Shown: positions 31,937 to 34,715 of the stretch, piece by piece
Numbering within the stretch: the first letter of the stretch is position 1
How the letters are laid out: each line of letters begins with the position of its first letter
The notes under the pieces: generated by a model
Told to the model about the DNA's origin: nothing
Seen by the model: only the letters and a program-made list of their open reading frames with translations
The model's database searches: none
DNA from: an uncultured Clostridium sp.
GTDB lineage: Bacteria > Bacillota > Clostridia > Lachnospirales > Lachnospiraceae
Direction of reading: 5' to 3'
Length of the DNA stretch: 34,715 nt
NCBI GenBank assembly: GCA_946553025.1
Contig: CAMNRM010000053.1
Span: 1 to 34,715 of the forward strand
Translations under genes and position numbers: made by a program

Positions 31937-34606
31937 TCAGCCAAAGAAATTAAATTCATCCACAGCAAAAGCAATATCAATCTGAAATTCTTCCTTCACT
32001 GGCATCTGCAGGCCGGATTCATCTGCAATCACCAGATAGTAGACTTTCCGGTTACTGTACTTTTGCGAGCGGAGATTAAAACTGCAGCGAAACGTTCTTT
32101 CCTGTCCGTTTTCGCTGGTTTTATCGGCAATGATTTTACAGGTATCACTGACGGGACTGCCGTTCTCATCCACAAAATACAAAAGATAATTTGCCGCTTC
32201 ACGATTATCGCCCACCGCCTCTTTCTGATAGAAATGCAGTGAGAAAATCATATTGCTGATCTTGCGGTTTGCGGACAATAAGCTTACTTCCACCGGCTTC
32301 GTGTCGATCTTATCCCGGTTGCGCCGATAAGCCATGGTCGTCGAGCGCAGATAATGATAGGTAATCACCGGAACAACCATTTCCTGCAGACTGGTGCCGC
32401 CGTGGACGTAATTTAACCCGCCGCCGTGCATCTTAATGCGGACATTTTCCCTTGGCGCAGCCGATGTGTACTCCGCTGTGCCTTCCATGAATTTTACCGG
32501 CATCAAAAAATCCGTCTGCGCATCCTTTTCCATAATGGCAAAACGCCTTCCGTACTCAACCATACGGCTGGAAAAACCGGGCTTATCCACCTTATCCACC
32601 TCTGCCAGAGGACTGTAGGTATAAAGGAAGCCGTGATCCGCCGTAATGATAATCTTCGTGCCGCCAAACTCATTGACAATCATGCGAACCATGTTTTTGA
32701 TTTCGTCAATAGCTTCATCACAGGCAGGAAAAACAGCACGGTCGGAAATATGGCTTGCCTCATCCACCTTATTATGATAAATATAGACAACCTCCATGCC
32801 CTTGACCAAAGCAGTACGTTCGGCATATTTCCTGCTGATGAAATCCTCATAGTTTAAGGCAATGCTTTTCGGATTGGCAGCCTTTAAACACTTATCCCTG
32901 TAACCTGCATCCGTAGACTGCCCGTCCGCCAGAATATCCAGAGCGCCGCTGGCATTTCGGACAGCCGTAAGCGCCTTGTGCGGCAGCAGCGCCGCCATGC
33001 CGAACTTGGTGATTGTAGGGAAGATCGCCTGACAGCTTCCCATTTCCACCTTGCTCTGCGTTTCCCGGCGAAGCTGCTCAGCCAGAGAAACCGCCGCTTC
33101 ATAGCGGAATGCATCGGATATAATGACAAACTTGCGCCGGTCTTCCCGCTTTACCTTGTCCTCATAGAAATTCACCTGCTGCGGCACTTCCAGGATATGA
33201 CCAAACCGCGCCAGATGATCCTCGCTTGCCGCCGACCAGTTCTGCCCTAACTGACCGATAAACCAATGCGTGTACAAGCCCTCCGCTGTTTCTGTGACAT
33301 GCTTAAATAAATCATCCAGCAGAGGATGGGAAAGTTTCAGACAGCGCTGGAAGCAAAGATGAAATTTCCGGTAATAGGTGTCCATCTTGTAATACTCTGC
33401 GGTATACTCCTTCCATAGTTTTGCCGGGTCTGCGGTGTGAAAGCCTTCAGCGTGTTCTAAGAAAAACGTCTGCATATTGGCAATCTGGCGGATACCCTCA
33501 TAATAACCGGAAACATTATCATACCAGACCATTGTCCGGCGCTTTTCCACAATGGCATGAATCCTGTCGGCATGGATAATCTGGTCACGGATTTCGGTCA
33601 TCAATTCGATTAATATACACTCGTCAATGCAGGGGAAATATTCGGTATCCAATAAATCATCCGCCGATAACTTTCCAAAACGCTTCGGCAGACGCGCCTC
33701 TTCCTCCACATAGCGGGCCACGTCATAAAGAAAATGTTTATCCTCACTGTGCAGCCAATCCGAAACAAAATCATAGCAGTAGGACTGGTGAGGAACAGAA
33801 ATAAACTTCTCCAGCCCCGCCAGATGGTCGGGATGCATGGTTCTTGATGCGGCAGTCAGCATAAGATGCACAGCAAGACGGCATAAGGGGGATGGATTAT
33901 CGCTATTGCTCTCGTTTTCATCATAAAAACAGCCCGAAGCCTGCGCAACCATTGCCCAGAAAGCTTTATCTGCACCGTAATGGACGAAATTCTGGTAGAT
34001 GGGATTTGCATCTGTATCCAGACCGGCGCAGAGGGTTGTGCGGATAATGCTGCCCGACTGCATGTCCCGGCTCTCGCAGAGCACCGCCATCACCGCCAGG
34101 TGCATCTGTGCGGCGGTGGAAATTGTATGGTTGGTGTGATTGGTGTGGTTTGTATGGTTTGTGTGGTTTAAATCTGCAATTTTGGCGCGGTGTTTCTTTT
34201 TGTCAAAAAACTTCCGGTAATACTTCACCTGCTTGCGGATAATCGGCGTAGCAGGAAGATTCATCTCATCCATCCAGATAGAATTTAAGTCGGCGCGGAA
34301 AGATTCGCTGTATAATTCGATATTAAGCAGCCAGTTGTCATCATCTTTTTGGTAAGAAAGAGGATTGTAGATTAGATAATTGCTGGCGGTACCCTCCTCG
34401 CAAAGTTGTTTTTTAACGGCAAATGTGTTGCTTCCGGTTAGTCGGAGAAGCTTTGCATTTGTCAATTGAAGTTCATCCAGCTTGTCCTCAAACTCCCGCT
34501 CCTCATCGTACCAGAAGATGATACGACGTTTGTAGAAGTCGGGGAGAGGGGTGGTAAAACGGCGGGTTAAATCGTGAATAATCGTGTTGATATCCATATC
34601 AGGCAT
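31937..34606 (-). CDS. pglZ: BREX type 1 protein PglZ (type A, alkaline-phosphatase-like)
   Basis: An 889-residue protein from ATG 34606, chosen for AAAGGAG 8 bases upstream; an in-frame TTG at 34690 is unlikely. The N-terminus (RRIIFWYDEEREFEDKL) is typical of PglZ. The phosphatase-superfamily core shows VIISDAFRYEAA (D498) and IITADHGFLYTY (D657, H658), with YIYHNKVDEA between them. BREX PglZ is required for defence and for DNA methylation complexes. Between residues 146 and 161 is an unusual run of five Asn-His-Thr repeats. The other core genes (brxA, brxB, brxC, pglX) are expected to the right, outside the window. Confidence 0.93.
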   Translation of the reverse strand: MPDMDINTIIHDLTRRFTTPLPDFYKRRIIFWYDEEREFEDKLDELQLTNAKLLRLTGSNTFAVKKQLCEEGTASNYLIYNPLSYQKDDDNWLLNIELYSESFRADLNSIWMDEMNLPATPIIRKQVKYYRKFFDKKKHRAKIADLNHTNHTNHTNHTNHTISTAAQMHLAVMAVLCESRDMQSGSIIRTTLCAGLDTDANPIYQNFVHYGADKAFWAMVAQASGCFYDENESNSDNPSPLCRLAVHLMLTAASRTMHPDHLAGLEKFISVPHQSYCYDFVSDWLHSEDKHFLYDVARYVEEEARLPKRFGKLSADDLLDTEYFPCIDECILIELMTEIRDQIIHADRIHAIVEKRRTMVWYDNVSGYYEGIRQIANMQTFFLEHAEGFHTADPAKLWKEYTAEYYKMDTYYRKFHLCFQRCLKLSHPLLDDLFKHVTETAEGLYTHWFIGQLGQNWSAASEDHLARFGHILEVPQQVNFYEDKVKREDRRKFVIISDAFRYEAAVSLAEQLRRETQSKVEMGSCQAIFPTITKFGMAALLPHKALTAVRNASGALDILADGQSTDAGYRDKCLKAANPKSIALNYEDFISRKYAERTALVKGMEVVYIYHNKVDEASHISDRAVFPACDEAIDEIKNMVRMIVNEFGGTKIIITADHGFLYTYSPLAEVDKVDKPGFSSRMVEYGRRFAIMEKDAQTDFLMPVKFMEGTAEYTSAAPRENVRIKMHGGGLNYVHGGTSLQEMVVPVITYHYLRSTTMAYRRNRDKIDTKPVEVSLLSANRKISNMIFSLHFYQKEAVGDNREAANYLLYFVDENGSPVSDTCKIIADKTSENGQERTFRCSFNLRSQKYSNRKVYYLVIADESGLQMPVKEEFQIDIAFAVDEFNFFG
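34124..34168. repeat. Five 9-bp repeats encoding Asn-His-Thr in pglZ
   Basis: Five in-frame 9-base units (minus strand, AAC CAC ACA type) differ only at third codon positions. They extend the linker near residue 150 of PglZ without breaking the frame. Confidence 0.9.
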
Positions 34607-34661
34607 GATATGATCTCCTTTTAGGTAATTTTGACTATCATTTTTTCTATCAATTATCAAA

Positions 34662-34677
34662 TTAACTTGTGAGTTAA
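34662..34677. promoter_or_regulatory. Inverted repeat upstream of pglZ
   Basis: TTAACT and AGTTAA flank the 4-base centre TGTG/CACA, 56 bases upstream of the pglZ start. On the minus strand a TTGAAA (34688-34683) and a GATAAT (34660-34655) bracket it with a spacer of 22 bases, too long for a normal promoter, so the site may instead be an operator. AAAGGGCTATTCTTTT near 34690-34705 could be a weak terminator of the preceding gene. Confidence 0.4.
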
Positions 34678-34715
34678 AAGTTTTCAACAAAAAGAATAGC
34701 CCTTTTGTATGGATT

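Overview
The window looks like a chromosomal segment of a gut-type Clostridia, most likely Lachnospiraceae. Pointers are the AGGAGG-type ribosome sites, strong sigma-A promoters, a fused 2-hydroxyacyl-CoA dehydratase activase protein of about 1,420 residues, a DUF5721-type gene, a CmpB-like membrane protein, a DUF4869 gene and low-GC mobile DNA set in a mid-GC core. The assignment rests on recalled family distributions, not on a marker gene.

Layout. Positions 1-3300 are one end of an integrated element: a P4/D5-type primase-helicase running off the left edge, a small HTH (excisionase/DUF6462-like) protein, and a divergent XRE regulator with a near-perfect palindromic operator between them. 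Positions 3550-5250 hold a RelB-like antitoxin, a YafQ-type toxin killed by a premature stop at its conserved Trp, a Uma2-family nuclease and a DUF5721-type protein. Positions 5355-9470 (minus strand) are core genes: a PrsA/parvulin-like lipoprotein, a Cof-type HAD phosphatase and Maf in one operon, then a CmpB-like membrane protein and a cytosolic subtilisin. HIT and SseB-like genes follow (9718-11061), then a candidate small RNA with a strong terminator. Positions 11381-17240 form a maltose/glucan module: a LacI-type regulator divergent from PTS IIA-IIC-IIB, an endonuclease/exonuclease/phosphatase-family protein and MalQ, with repeated LacI-like half-sites at the shared promoter. Positions 17335-22142 (minus strand) hold diaminopimelate decarboxylase, pyruvate kinase, a rhomboid-fold protein with no visible catalytic residues and a zinc ribbon, and CorA. 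Positions 22491-26765 encode the fused activase/dehydratase.

From 26770 to the right edge is a defence island. At the far right are BREX type 1 PglZ and BrxL (minus strand; the rest of the operon would lie beyond 34715), followed by a translationally coupled 71-residue winged-helix protein. Facing them is a DUF4869 gene plus a P-loop ATPase gene that appears truncated. Between those and the activase lies an AlbA_2/Schlafen-type ATP-binding regulator with a one-base frameshift at codon 15, flanked by imperfect direct repeats of about 75 bp.

The most notable points are the decay and cassette structure of this island: the frameshifted AlbA_2 gene between repeats that each carry a terminator hairpin, the truncated ATPase ending in a CTTGAATAA iteron cluster next to the small winged-helix gene, and the NHT repeat inside PglZ. 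The dead YafQ toxin, the candidate sRNA and the LacI operator cluster are further leads. All family names come from motif recognition by eye; no database search was run.
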